The notes beneath the pieces were generated by a model that saw nothing but the letters and a program-made list of their open reading frames with translations, ran no database searches and was not told where the DNA came from. Below, piece after piece: positions 35,991-47,139 of a stretch of DNA of 64,000 nucleotides. Source of the stretch: Plazaster borealis. Taxonomy: Eukaryota; Echinodermata; Asteroidea; Forcipulatida; Labidiasteridae. How positions within the stretch are numbered: position 1 is the stretch's first letter; each line of letters opens with the position of its first letter. The stretch spans positions 1 through 64,000 of the forward strand of contig JAJGQC010000607.1 in NCBI GenBank assembly GCA_021014325.1. The letters are read 5' to 3'. Position numbers and translations under genes: made by a program.

Positions 35991-38900
35991 CTACACAATT
36001 GTTAAAAATAAAAATATGCTTAAAATATTTGAACGTGTATTGGGGCTTGACACAACAATTTTGTAGTATGGAAATAAAGGTTGCATCCCAACGAAATCCA
36101 AGAGTCAAGGATGTCATGTGAATGATAAAAGTACGAAGGTGACCCTTATTAAATGTCCACTACAGAAATCTTAGCAGATGGCATTACAACATTTAATAAG
36201 GAAGCAAAGTCTGCAAACTAGAACAAGTAAAGCTTCAAGTGAAATCTAATTTTCTACCTCATAGACTGTCAGCAAATGGTCTATGCAGGTTCAATTGCAT
36301 ACTGAACAAGTTGGCGAACGCCAATTCATGGTTTAATTCATCAAAACTAAAAGCAACATTGTTAAAAAAGTAAACGGATATTGGGACAGCCAAAGAAGTC
36401 AACACAACTGGTCCAGCTTCAATACCTGAACTTCGGTGGTCTGGCGAATTTGGCGTAGACTGCCGTCTTGCCCTGCCACTCTCATCTGCTTCGTCATGAT
36501 GATCTAGTGAAGAGCAATCAGATATAATATTAAATTCACTTATTTCATAAGGCAACTGGCCAAAGCTTGTCATAGGTTTTGTACAGCGGGTTTAGTGGGG
36601 TGGGTGGAGAAAAGTGGATTAGGCTGACAGGCAGGATATAGTGGGGATGCAGGATATAGTAATAAGTATATGGGGCAGGGGGTATGATGGGTTCGGGGAT
36701 AGAGTGGGTTGGGGTATGGCTGTGGAGGGGGTTATTGCAGGAGGGGCAGGGTATGGCAGGTCAGGATGGTGCAGGTTTGGGGTAGGTGGGATGCAAGGGG
36801 CATGCTGGAGTGGGACAGAGTGTGGAAGGGACAGATTTCATGTAAATATCTGTAAGGTAAGTCAATGAAGTCAAGTTCAGTTGAGATGCAAGAGATACAG
36901 GTTTAGTTATTTGCAAGAAATTTGCAAGATAAATGTCACAACAGTGTCAGAAAAAAATAAAATTTGTTTAAAAAATACCGCACAACTTGTTCCTCTTTGG
37001 AAGCTTCAAATAGATTTATCGAACGGCAGAGACTAGTGGCATGTTTTTGATAACAATTAAGCCAATCATAGCAAAAATATTTTGTTTCATAATGGCAAGT
37101 TGAATGCATTCAGTTGTGATGATGGTTGAGAAATAACAGACATTTTGAAAAATAACAGACATTAAAAAAAAAATTGTATACTCAAAAAAATTGTTTACAG
37201 CATAAAAATCTTCAGCTTAGCCAAATAATATGCTTTTCATAAACACTTAACAATACAAGTATTGAATACATTGTGCAGAAGCACCGCAGTCTAACTGAGT
37301 GCAGCCCTTACCGTTGGATACGTGGTCACTGTCGGAGTCACTGTCACTTGATTGAGTACCTATATGGAAAAAGTTACCCAAAATATAGGTTATTTTATCG
37401 ACTCAAAATTTATTACCAAAAGGGTACGGGCTATCTCAAGCATGACTGTCGAGACATAATAATAATAATAATTATACTTTATGTGAAAGAGAACATTTCA
37501 TATTTCAATCAAAGGTGATGATTTTAGTATTGTTTTCTTTACAACATTAAGAAACAGTTATTAAATAAGAGAAAATGTAAATTTCTATTAGTACTCAGTA
37601 AGGGCACCACAGCAGTAGTCATGGGCACCAACTGCAATTGCAATTGGTGCTGTCAGTTACTTTAGAGGCCTGGTTTTATTTTGTGAAATGATTTTTGTTA
37701 TCAGTGTTCTCCACGAGGGGCAAGCCCTCCTAAAATTTAAGGCTGCCCTGCCAAAATAATTGACCTCCTTGCCAATGGGGCCTTAATCGAAGTGCCTGAT
37801 TGGTCCGATTCCGCATAAGGTTCTGTATCATTATGTGGACCTAAAACAGAAGTGGACCAATCAGACACTTTGATTTAGGTCCAATTGATATTAATAAGGT
37901 TTGGACAAACAAATCACTTCGCCAATTTACAATATTTTTCTTACTCTTTTGCATAAAACATATACAAACATCAAGTTGTCATGATGAAGAGCTTAATGTT
38001 GAAAACTCTATATGGTCTTTTAGTCAATGGCAACTGTGAAATCAGCGGCACATGTTTTGCGACCCAAGATTATTTTCTAAATTTGTCTGTGTTCAAACAT
38101 GGAGGAAGGGCAAGCTTGCGTCAGTAAGTGATTTCTTCAATACAGGTAGCAGTTTGATGGAGAACACTGTGTTCATAGTACTTCTTTCAGCCAAAGAAAA
38201 ATAAATAAATAGATAATAAAAATATACAAAATTCCTATTACAAGTCCAGAAAATACCTGAAAGGTCGTCATCAAATGAAATACTGTCTAGTGACCTTCCC
38301 TGTTGTGAAGGAAGTTGTCCTTTTTCAAGTGAGATGAACAGCTTTGACAACTTGGCCACTCGTAGGACTGTGGATGGGACTTGGTAGTATTCACGGTGCA
38401 CTCTTAGATCATGGCCCATGAATGATGCCAGTAAATTCAGTTGGTTTTCAGAGAGTGCAAGCATCTGAGATGATGTCGCAACCTGTTTCCTAAGTTTGGT
38501 AGACCTTAGAAGATTTGGGTTTGAGGCATTGCAAAGATTAGCATGTTTCCTCAGACAGTCAGAGCCTCTGATATGTCCTAAACTGGAATAGTATGACCGG
38601 GCAAACACAAATTTGTTATCTGACTGGACTCCAACAACAGCTCTTTTCTCAAGGAGCAAGGTGACCCTTTCGATCATCTCTTCTGTTAAAATCACCGGAA
38701 CTACGCTCCCTCTCTTCCCAACTATTTCAACCAGCTGCAGTATCTTACACAAATGCATCTCAAGCTTACTCAGTACACACATGCCATCTGGTTTTGCAGT
38801 ATGCCTCTTCTCAAAGTCTGTGACTTGCATCTTTGAAACTTCTCCTTGTCGGCGTCGATTAAACAAAATCATCTGACACAGGGTAATTTCGTTGAGGGTA

Positions 38901-41900
38901 TTCCAGGCTTCTTTAATCGAGTCTTCCTCATCATTCCTTAGGTGTTCAACACACCTATCACCAGCATCATGCATATACCTTGTCATCTCAACAATGTCAC
39001 CATGAGTTGGCAAAACCACTGGGTTGTTCCTCTTCATTGCTCCCAATGTCCTGTGTGCATGGGTTGACACATACACTTCCCAACTTGACTCACAAACTTC
39101 CTTGAAGTGTTCTGCCATTCTTGCTGCTGAAGTGTTACCCAATTCCAAAGCATTTGATTTGACAATGACGGCACAGTTCTGCAAAGAATGCCCAAGTTTG
39201 AGAGCTAGGGATGGAATTCGAAAGGTATGGTGCTCAATATCAAATCCAGCAACCTGCTGTACACCAGAAACAATGTCTTTAACTTTGTCAGGTCTGATGA
39301 AACTTTCCAGGTCAGCATTATTCTGAGTGGAGTTCTTCCTCAGCTGTATTAGCAGACGACCGAGTTCCCGCATCTTTGTTCGCAAGTAATTATGTTGGTC
39401 GGGATCATGATACACTTTCAATAATAACCTCTTGGCAAAGTCTAAAATAAGTGAGTCATTTCTGGCAATGAGAGACACTTCGTCTTTCTTCAATTTTTCT
39501 ATAATTTCATTCAGTTGCAATGAAATGCCACAAGGGGGTGGTTTTAAGAGTTGACTGTCATATGCTCTTCGCCCATGGATCTTCCTTCTTTTGGAAGCTG
39601 GGACACCAGATTTATCCACAACTTCCTCCTCAGAGTCTTCCTTTACAATTTGCAGTGGACATTTGTGCTTCCACAACTCTGTACGCACATAGTAACCATA
39701 GCAAAATGGACATGGGCCATAGTCGTTAGCAACAGCATTGTTTCTACTTGGTCGGTAAGCAACAATGAGGTTGCCCTCTCCTTTTCGCAGAACCTCACAG
39801 TTGTGAATATGATTGCCAACATTTCGCAATGTACACAACTGTTGCAATCTTTCCTCAGATCTTTTAGTTGATCGAACCGCAGCAACCTCAGCTTCTTCTT
39901 TGTGTTGGCTTTCTAAATGTCTGGGAAGCTTTGCAAATGCCTTGTAGCAAAACATGCAATAATGCTTCTTGTCCCATACACGGTTTTTACCCTCGTTTGA
40001 TGTGGACAGTACTTCAATCTTAGACGAACACGTAGTTGAGGGTGTATCTGCCGAAGGACCTGCCGAAGGACCTGCCGAAGACACCTGCTCAAGCTTGTCA
40101 CCTGCAGATTTATTCCTCATCAAGCTGTGAGGACCCAACAATGTCGATGATGTAACTGTACATTGTGAGTTGTCAGTGGTCTGCCTTTTAAGAGTTCTTG
40201 AAATATTGTTCAATCCTGGAAGTCTACTAACTTGCATGGGTATTACTTCCGAATCTTCCGAGTCTTCAATACAATCTTCACTTGGCTCATACTCACTACC
40301 AGAATCAAAACTTTCGTCTGAACTTGAATCGGACTCATCAATTATATTGCCAGTTACCTGGTGACTGCTGTCCTTACTGGTACCACATGTACTCTGCCCC
40401 ATCAATTCCACATCAGATGAGTGTGCAGGTTCCTTGGCCCCACTACTAGTCTCTGTGTTTGAAGCCTTCGCATTATTTACTATATCGGCACAATCAGTAG
40501 TGTGGTCTTGAATATCAGAGGGTAAAAGCGCTTCAAATGGCTTGATCTGAAATTGAAATAAAAGAAATTCCACTAATCTAAAAAAAAAAAAAAACATGGC
40601 CGGGTAAATACCTAAGGGTCGAGTAATGCTAGATGGTTCAATACTAACGCGGGATACAAGCAAAATCTTCAACCATGTTTTGAATCATGCAATTTCAAGC
40701 CACCTGATCCCACAGTTGTCCAACATTTGGAATAAACCTACGCTCACTGACTAGTGACTGCGGTCTGGGACTGTTATTGCTACATATAATCAGGGCTTGC
40801 ACTAACTTATTTCACCGACTAGACCACCGGGCTAGTCAGCTGTAGTTCTGAAATGCCCTCAAAAATTTTCACTAGCCTGACCATTTACACCACATAGAAA
40901 ACTTGACTGGGTGCATTTTGAAAGAGGAGTCATCTGACTCATTTTTTGACTAGCCTGGCTGGGCTACCCAGAAGCAAGTTTGACTAGCATGCAGCACTCT
41001 TGTCTAGTGTTTGTACACCAAAATCGTGTCTAAATAGAGCCCTCATAGCCTTCAATTAGCACCTCTATTGATTGCTTACAAACCATAAATAACGATTCTC
41101 AGGCTGTTAAAGGTATTTTCTCACTACAAAAGGATTGAAAACAATGTACTACTTGTAACGAGACAGCAATTTACCTTGTATTATACGGGTTCTCGCTACT
41201 ACCGTGCTCATTTCTTTCCTATTAAAATGCATTGAAATATGCACAGGGCTGTTTGGGACCAGCAAAAAAAACTTGTATAAACCGGGACCTTGTAACATCC
41301 GAACTCATATTAATGAGAGTCGCCTGTATGTTTGGTTTTTTTTTACCCTTACACAAATGTGTGATAAGCACTGTATACTCAGTACTCCCCCACAGTACTC
41401 CCGTGACACACATGAAGAACTCACCTGGTGTTCTTGAAGACTTCTTTCCAGGCCGTCATCTTTATATCTCACTATGTACCTCCCTGCAATTAACATAAAA
41501 TTAATTAATATCACTTGACAAACAGTAAAAACCATCCTCTCATGTAAACGCGAGGTCAGTTGAATCATTTTGACAAGCATTGTTTCTGCTCAATTTGCAA
41601 TAGCAGAATTGAGAAGAAATACAGGGAGGACTTCTCTGTCGTTAATGTTTGTGTCAATTTTTTGAGCAACCTGCTATAATCCCGACAATAAAATATATAC
41701 TCCAATTAAGTTTAATGTTTCATGATCTTTAAAGTAACAGTAAATATAAACAGATGAAGCAGGAAAAGTACTATTCATCAAATTCTTCTACTAGTAGATA
41801 AGACTTGACAAATTTTACTATTCAGCAAACCACATGAAAAACTAAGAGCCATCTGTAGGCCCTACCGACCAAAAAGCAGTACGTATACAACCCAATTCAT

Positions 41901-44900
41901 TGCAATTAGGCAAATTAAGGTCCTCTCCTCAATTTATTACTTTTTTCAATTAAGTTGGTAACCCACCTCTTTTGATAGAAACCACACTTGCTGAATGCCA
42001 TGTGCCATCAGGAGGCCACAGAGCTTTAACACAATCACCTACTGTGAACTGAAAAAGATAAAAGCTTGTTTTCACTTCTAACAATTAGGTTATTTCTCAC
42101 CAGGGGGAAAAGAACAATTTTAATTTAGCCCCAACACCGACATATATTAAAGGTACATTCAATTTCTCAAAAAGCAAGAATTAATTGTTAGCATATTACA
42201 GTACCTGCTTCTACATTGGATTCAAACTGGCCTTTAGTCACCAAGCAAGCTTCGAGTCGGATCTAGGGATTAAGACATCTGCTCTAGAATGCAGGTCTCA
42301 GGGCTAAAAATTCTACCCAAGCTGTAGATTGAGTTTTTCCCATGCTGCACTCAGTGAAGTACATGTGTTCAATATATAGTGTTTAATAGATGTTGGTGTC
42401 AGGGCATATTTAAAATTGTTCAACTCTGCACTTAGAATTCATGACAACTTGACTTCAACCCACTTGACCAAAGGCTAGACAAAAATCAACCCGACTGTGT
42501 TACAATGCAATAGAAATAACTCTAACCCATCAATTATATTGCCAGTTACCTTGTGACTGATGTCCTTACTGGCACCACATGTACTCTGCCCCATCAATTC
42601 CACATCAGATGAGTGTGCAGGTTCCTTAGCCACCTTGTGACTAATGTCCTTACTGGCACCACATGTACTCTGCCCCGCCAATTCTACATCAGATGAGTGT
42701 GCAGGTTCCTTAGCCACCTTGTGACTAATGTCCTTACTGGCACCACATGTACTCTGCCCCGCCAATTCTACTTCAGATGAGTGTGCAGGTTCCTTAGCCA
42801 CCTTGTGACTAATGTCCTTACTGGTACCACATGTACTCTGCCCCGCCAATTCTACTTCAGATGAGTGTGCAGGTTCCTTAGCAACCTTGTGACTAATGTC
42901 CTTACTGGCACCACATGTACTCTGCCCCGCCAATTCCACATCAGATGAGTGTGCAGGTTCCTTAGCCACCTTGTGACTAATGTCCTCACTGGCACCACAT
43001 GTACTCTGCCCCGCCAATTCTACTTCAGATGAGTGTGCAGGTTCCTTAGCAACCTTGTGACTAATGTCCTTACTGGCACCACATGTACTCTGCCCCGCCA
43101 ATTCTACATCAGATGAGTGTGCAGGTTCCTTAGCAACCTTGTGACTAATGTCCTTACTGGCACCACATGTACTCTGCCCCGCCAATTCCACATCAGATGA
43201 GTGTGCAGGTTCCTTAGCCACCTTGTGACTAATGTCCTTACTGGCACCACATGTACTCTGCCCCGCCAATTCTACATCAGATGAGTGTGCAGGTTCCTTA
43301 GCAACCTTGTGACTAATGTCCTTACTGGCACCACATGTACTCTGCCCCGCCAATTCCACATCAGATGAGTGTGCAGGTTCCTTAGCCACCTTGTGACTAA
43401 TGTCCTCACTGGCACCACATGTACTCTGCCCCGCCAATTCTACTTCAGATGAGTGTGCAGGTTCCTTAGCCACCTTGTGACTAATGTCCTTACTGGCACC
43501 ACATGTACTCTGCCCCGCCAATTCTACATCAGATGAGTGTGCAGGTTCCTTGGCCCCACTACTAGTCGCTGTGTTTGAAGCCTTTGCATTATTTACTATA
43601 TCGGCACAATCAGTGGTTTGGTCTTGAATATCAGAGGGTAAAAGCGCTTCAAATGGTTTGATCTGAAATTGAAATAAAAGAAAATTCCAGTAATCTAAAA
43701 CCAAAAAAACATGGCTGGGTCCTCTCTCCATGAATTATCAATGTTTTTAACAGCAAAGTGGATCCTTGTCATTTTTTTTGAGGATTGTATGTGAGGACAG
43801 ACATTCAAACAACTAACCATTGCATTGTAATAATTATGTTATTCTTTTTTAACCCTTACACTAATGTGTGATAAGTACTGTATACTCAGTCCTTCCCCCC
43901 CCCCCCCACCCCAGCCCCCCCGAGTGCTTGGATTTGGGGGGAAAAATCTATGTTTGTAATCAGGCCGGATTGGAACCCATGACGCCCACATCCTAGAGCA
44001 GATGTTTTAACCATCAGAGCTCCAAGCTTGCTCGATTACACACCCCTTCAAATATGATATGTTTTACTATTTTGGCACATGCAATCGTGACAAGACTAAC
44101 AACTGAGCAACTGAAAGACTAATCAACTTAGCAAGCAACTGTTGCTTGGTACCTAGACATCTGTAGTACACACTGGGTTACGTTCACTAAGATCATCCTC
44201 GGTCAACTGTTTAGCTCTGTATCAAAGTATACACAAACATGTGTTCGAGGATAACCAAAAAACAGTAGACCATCTTTGTCTGTGTCACTGTGAATTCAAG
44301 ACAATGTGAACGCTATAAAGGTAAAAGTTAAATTTTTGATCAACTGTTTACTTCTTTTGTATATATTGTTGGTGCAGAATCTATGTTGGGGTATTTTGAA
44401 ATAAATATTGACTGTTTGCGTTCATGGCTTATGGTTTAGTCAAACCATCTTGTCTCATCCCCAGTGCATGATACTATCTCTCTGCTTTGCACCGGGAAAA
44501 TAGGATGCAACTTTGTAATCAGAACAGTTTAAAAGGGTAAATAATATTTGATGAAACTGTAACAGCCTTGCATTTTTCATTTTTAAATTTATGCATTTCA
44601 AAACTTTAACACCATTTGTATTATCGAATCATCTTTCCTAATAGTGAGACACATGAAGAACTCACCTGGTGTTCTTGAAGACTTCTTTCCAGGCTGTCAT
44701 CTTTATATCTCACTATGTACCTCCCTGCAATTACATGTAACATAAAATTAATTAATATCACTTGACAAACAGTAAAAACCATCCTCCAATGTAAATTCAT
44801 AAGCTTTTGGATTACAAACTCACTGAAGCAAAGTAGCTTGAAAATAGTGAATGTTTTGATGGCTATATTCAAAGCATACTTTTGTTTTCTTTGGTCAGTT

Positions 44901-45843
44901 GAATCATTTTGATAAGCACCTTTTCTGCTCAATTTACAATAGCAGAATTGAGAAGAAATACAGCGGGGACTTCTCTGTCATAACTGTTAACGTAAATGTT
45001 TGTGTCAACTGTTCGAGCAAACTGCTACAACCCTGACGATAAAAATATATACTCCAAAAAATTTAATGTTTCAATATCTTCAAAGCAACAGTATGCCCTA
45101 GGGACCAAAAAGCAGTATGTATACAACCCAAATTCATCGCAATTAGGCAAATTAAGGTCCTTTCCTCTATTTATAACTTTTTTTAATTAAGTTGGAAACC
45201 CACCTCTTTTGATAGAAACCACACTTGCTGAATGCCATGTGCCATCAGGAGGCCACATAGCTTTAACACAGTCACCTACTGTGAACTGAAAAATATAACA
45301 AAAGCTTGTTTTCACTTCTAACAATTTGTTAATTCTTGCATCAGGGGAAATAGAACAATTTTAATTGTGCCCCAACACCGACATACATATAATAATTAAG
45401 CATTAACAGTGATCCTGATCTTCACTGCGTGGTAATGACCGGGTTGGTGGCTGACCGTTGTTAATGGACCGAGCAGAAATCCAGAAACAGACCAAACCGA
45501 AAAAAAAGCAAACTAATACATAATTAACAGGAGATTGCTCTAACAATAGACAGCAAAATGGGAAATGGGGTAAAATTTTGTGACACAGTGTGCTGACACC
45601 TCACTTTACTGTACAAATTCAACTTGGCTGAGGAAAGAACTCTGACAGTCAGCTTGAATAACTCACGTCACAGTTCAAATATTCTCTAATAGTGTAAATC
45701 AATTTCAATTCACTGCTGATGTTTTACTTCTATGTTGCAATTACATGTACATGGATTATTTGGCATTAATATGTATGTTAAGAATATTGAGCAAAACTTA
45801 CTTTCAAAGTTCGGCAACGCTTTGCCCTTGTAGTAGAAGACAT
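35791..45843 (-). CDS. Tudor / zinc finger / tyrosine recombinase-like / SANT gene (10-exon model)
   Basis: I join ten minus-strand exons: 45843-45802, 45285-45204, 44724-44666, 43662-42550, 42048-41967, 41483-41425, 40546-38257, 37359-37312, 36503-36426 and 35990-35791. All have GT donors and AG acceptors and the phases agree throughout, summing to 4053 bases, 1350 codons plus stop. Predicted order: start MSSTTRAKRCRTLK; Tudor-like domain 15-65; 28-residue repeats 98-432; second Tudor-like domain 433-483; acidic Ser-rich region about 550-580; C2H2-type finger about 675-692; CCHC-type finger about 755-775; tyrosine-recombinase-like domain about 880-1200; SANT/Myb-like end 1286-1350. Tudor domains usually read methylated residues; recombinase folds act on DNA. 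A nuclear, DNA/chromatin-associated role is inference. The block could instead be two adjacent partial genes. No expression evidence is available. Confidence 0.6.
36426..36503 (-). CDS. Internal exon, hydrophilic linker
   Basis: A 78-base exon between cttcactag and CAG/GTATTG, phase 1 in and out. It encodes an acidic then basic, Pro/Ser-rich linker (HHDEADESGRARR, then STPNSPDHRSS). No domain. Supported by exact phase match with both neighbours. Confidence 0.6.
37312..37359 (-). CDS. 48-bp micro-exon, Ser-Asp linker
   Basis: Bounded by tatatag and ACG/GTAAGG, phase 1 in and out. Encodes TQSSDSDSDSDHVSN, a casein-kinase-like acidic serine string. Being a multiple of three, it can be skipped without frame loss. 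Supported by junction quality and phase. Confidence 0.55.
37791..37881. repeat. Small hairpin element in an intron
   Basis: aatcgaagtgcctgattggtcc pairs with ggaccaatcagacactttgatt with two mismatches, about 46 bases apart. Probably a MITE remnant within the last long intron of the gene. The surrounding 37500-38250 has no other feature. Confidence 0.6.
38257..40546 (-). CDS. Main exon: zinc fingers and tyrosine recombinase-like domain
   Basis: A 2290-base exon follows a poly-pyrimidine acceptor (ttatttcaatttcag then ATCAAG) and ends at TCAG/GTATTT. It holds one copy of the 28-residue motif (AKEPAHSSDVEL), an acidic DESDSSSDESFDS tract, a CxxC...H...H finger (YCMFCYKAFAKLPRH), a CxxC...HxC finger (CPFCYGYY...WKHKC), and then a domain with tyrosine recombinase landmarks: Arg I in FNRRRQGEV, the Lys hairpin VGKRGSVVPVIL, box II as TKLRKQVAT, FMGHDLRVH, and candidate nucleophile REYYQVP. 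Box II His is Thr. Family members of this kind are related to Crypton recombinases as I know them. The host or transposon nature is unresolved. Confidence 0.85.
41425..41483 (-). CDS. Tudor exon b, copy A
   Basis: 59 bases between aattgcag and CACCAG/GTGAGT. Encodes GRYIVRYKDDGLERSLQEHQ (C-terminal strands of a Tudor-like barrel) and ends in phase 0, joining in frame to IKPFEALL of the main exon as Tudor domains typically continue. An almost identical exon is at 44666-44724. Confidence 0.7.
41967..42048 (-). CDS. Tudor exon a, copy A
   Basis: 82 bases between a ttttcag acceptor and AAAGAG/GTGGGT, phase 0 in, phase 1 out. Encodes FTVGDCVKALWPPDGTWHSA and then SVVSIKR, the classical Tudor start (hydrophobic-x-x-G-D, A-x-W, D-G-x-W-x-x-A). 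Together with exon b it makes one roughly 50-residue domain. Confidence 0.7.
42550..43662 (-). CDS. Repeat exon: 12 x 28-residue minisatellite
   Basis: 1113 bases, phase 0 at both ends (acceptor aatttcag/ATCAAA, donor CACAAG/GTAACT). It starts with 36 residues almost identical to the main exon (IKPFEALLPSDIQ, CADIVNNAKASNT) and continues with 12 copies of an 84-base unit encoding AKEPAHSSDVELAGQ and STCGASKDISHKV, varying D/E, A/M, K/E and A/T. The exon is therefore a duplicate of the N-terminal part of the main exon with one unit expanded to twelve. It may be a constitutive exon or an alternative one. Homology ends just after VTGNIID. Confidence 0.7.
42570..43554 (-). repeat. 84-bp coding minisatellite
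   Basis: Twelve in-frame units of 84 bases. Units alternate between a few types (catcagatg or cttcagatg; cttagcc or cttagca), giving a patchy internal order that suggests block duplications. Frame is preserved in all copies. Confidence 0.9.
43870..44040 (-). mobile_element. Poly-C tract and antisense tRNA-like SINE remnant
   Basis: A C-run at about 43892-43920 precedes a segment whose minus strand reads ttggagctctgatggttaaaa (A-box-like) and gggttccaatccgg (B-box-like). Internal Pol III boxes with no pairing acceptor stem suggest a SINE. Confidence 0.45.
44041..44620. other. Intronic DNA, nothing recognised
   Basis: Lies in the intron between Tudor exon b copy B and the repeat exon. No repeat or exon was recognised. 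Confidence 0.4.
44666..44724 (-). CDS. Tudor exon b, copy B
   Basis: 59 bases with the same borders as 41425-41483 and one visible replacement (KDDSLERS for KDDGLERS). Flanking intron sequence is also duplicated, so this is a genomic duplication and not exon retroposition. Confidence 0.65.
45204..45285 (-). CDS. Tudor exon a, copy B
   Basis: 82 bases, same borders and the same predicted peptide as 41967-42048 (only synonymous or near-silent differences seen). It sits 3237 bases upstream of copy A, in the same order and orientation relative to exon b. Confidence 0.65.
45802..45843 (-). CDS. First coding exon
   Basis: ATG at 45843 opens MSSTTRAKRCRTLK, a short basic N-terminus, and ends phase 0 at AAA/GTAAGT, joining directly to FTVGDCV of Tudor exon a. 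A probable acceptor (ttttacag) lies four bases upstream of the ATG, implying a separate 5' UTR exon. The promoter is not identified. Confidence 0.55.
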
Positions 45844-45848
45844 CTCAA

Positions 45849-46830
45849 CTGTAAAATAATAAGGCAATAGAAATAATAAGGCAATAGACTGACAATTGTT
45901 TTGTTGTACCATGGTAATAGTCCAGATTAATAAATTGGTCCAGAAAAGCAGACAATCAGGCAAACCGTTAATATGTAGTTTAACATGGTCGCCGGTGAAA
46001 ATATTGTTTCACTGATCCCATGTCACATTGCAAAGGAACTTCAATCAATTTACCTAGTACGAGCATAATTTCAACTTCATACCTGGTGCTATTTCTAATA
46101 TTGTATAAGGCGGTGGGAACAGCCAGCGGTGGGCATGATCCTTGGTGATGTATCACTTCTGTTGCCCGTCATAATAATGAACATATATATATGCGTTTTT
46201 GGAACACATCTTGTGATTTGTTCTCGATCAACGGAATTTCACAATCTATTGCCTTGGTATAACAAATGGTTTTGTTGGACTTCGGATGGTTGAGTACTGT
46301 GAAGTTTGGCTCTGCTGTTTGGACTATGGATGGTTGAGTACCAATGGTTTAGGGTACTAGTGTTGGCAAGTGGTACTGCTTTATTGCCATGCTCTTATCA
46401 TTAATACCCTGCTTTTATAAACAACTGATAAAGGCACGTATTGTACCTACATGTGCTTGGCATTGTTTAAAACACAACACAATATATTCATTTGTGTAAA
46501 CAATTTCCGAACTTAACGTGTAACGTACATGTATGTGTTGGTACCAAGCTTTCAAATGTTTCTGTGTGTTTTCAGTTTCAAAAAATGAGTGAAATAAGAC
46601 CCAAAATGAGGTTTCGTCTCCAGAGACAACAATTCTGGCCATTAGGTTGAATAAAATAAACGCAAAGGTAATCACCAAATGAGCTTAAACTTTCAAGGGA
46701 TGGTTTTATAAAAAAGTTCTTGATTCTTCTTGAGGTACATGTATAAAAGCATTTGCAGACATATTTGTCTATTAATTTTTACTTACCCAAAATGATTAAA
46801 CAATGATACAATTACACAGTAGCGCCAATC
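45849..46830. other. Intergenic or 5' UTR region
   Basis: Holds the unmapped 5' end of the ten-exon gene. There is an imperfect ggatggttgagtac duplication (about 46284-46340). No further exon was recognised. Confidence 0.4.
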
Positions 46831-46833
46831 AAA

Positions 46834-47137
46834 TCAGACCGAAGAACTCCACTGGCCCGAATCTTCTGTCGACTGTGGTCCTATTGTGTCAGACGACCAC
46901 TGATCTTCACTAGTACTAGAAGTGCGCGAGTATGAATTTCGAATTACTTCTGAGAACATGTATGTTCTACACACATGGTTGTACAACTGGGCAATCCGGA
47001 AACCATTAAGGTTTAAGGAAATTTCTAACTTTCGAAACGATCTAGCGACTAAGAATACCAGTACTAGAAACATCAGTGGCACTGAAATGAGAATACAATA
47101 AACTATCCAGTCAGTCATAACGGCAACAACAATAAAC
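46834..47137 (-). CDS. Terminal exon, small single-pass membrane protein
   Basis: A strong acceptor (ttctctttttcatttacag) precedes the exon. An ATG at 47118 opens a 94-residue frame: MTDWIVYCILISVPL then a continuous hydrophobic helix to FLVAR, a basic SFRKLEI stop-transfer, and a Ser/Thr-rich tail (SRTSSTSEDQW, ending QWSSSV). It may be a complete small protein with a 5' UTR intron, or the last exon of a longer membrane protein. The C-terminal SSSV is loosely like a PDZ ligand. Family not recognised. Confidence 0.5.
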
Positions 47138-47139
47138 CT

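Noticed and set aside
39520..39871. Plus-strand frames of 69-106 codons within 38.6-39.9 kb and 58.8-60.7 kb
   Set aside because: They are antisense shadows of the two recombinase-like exons.
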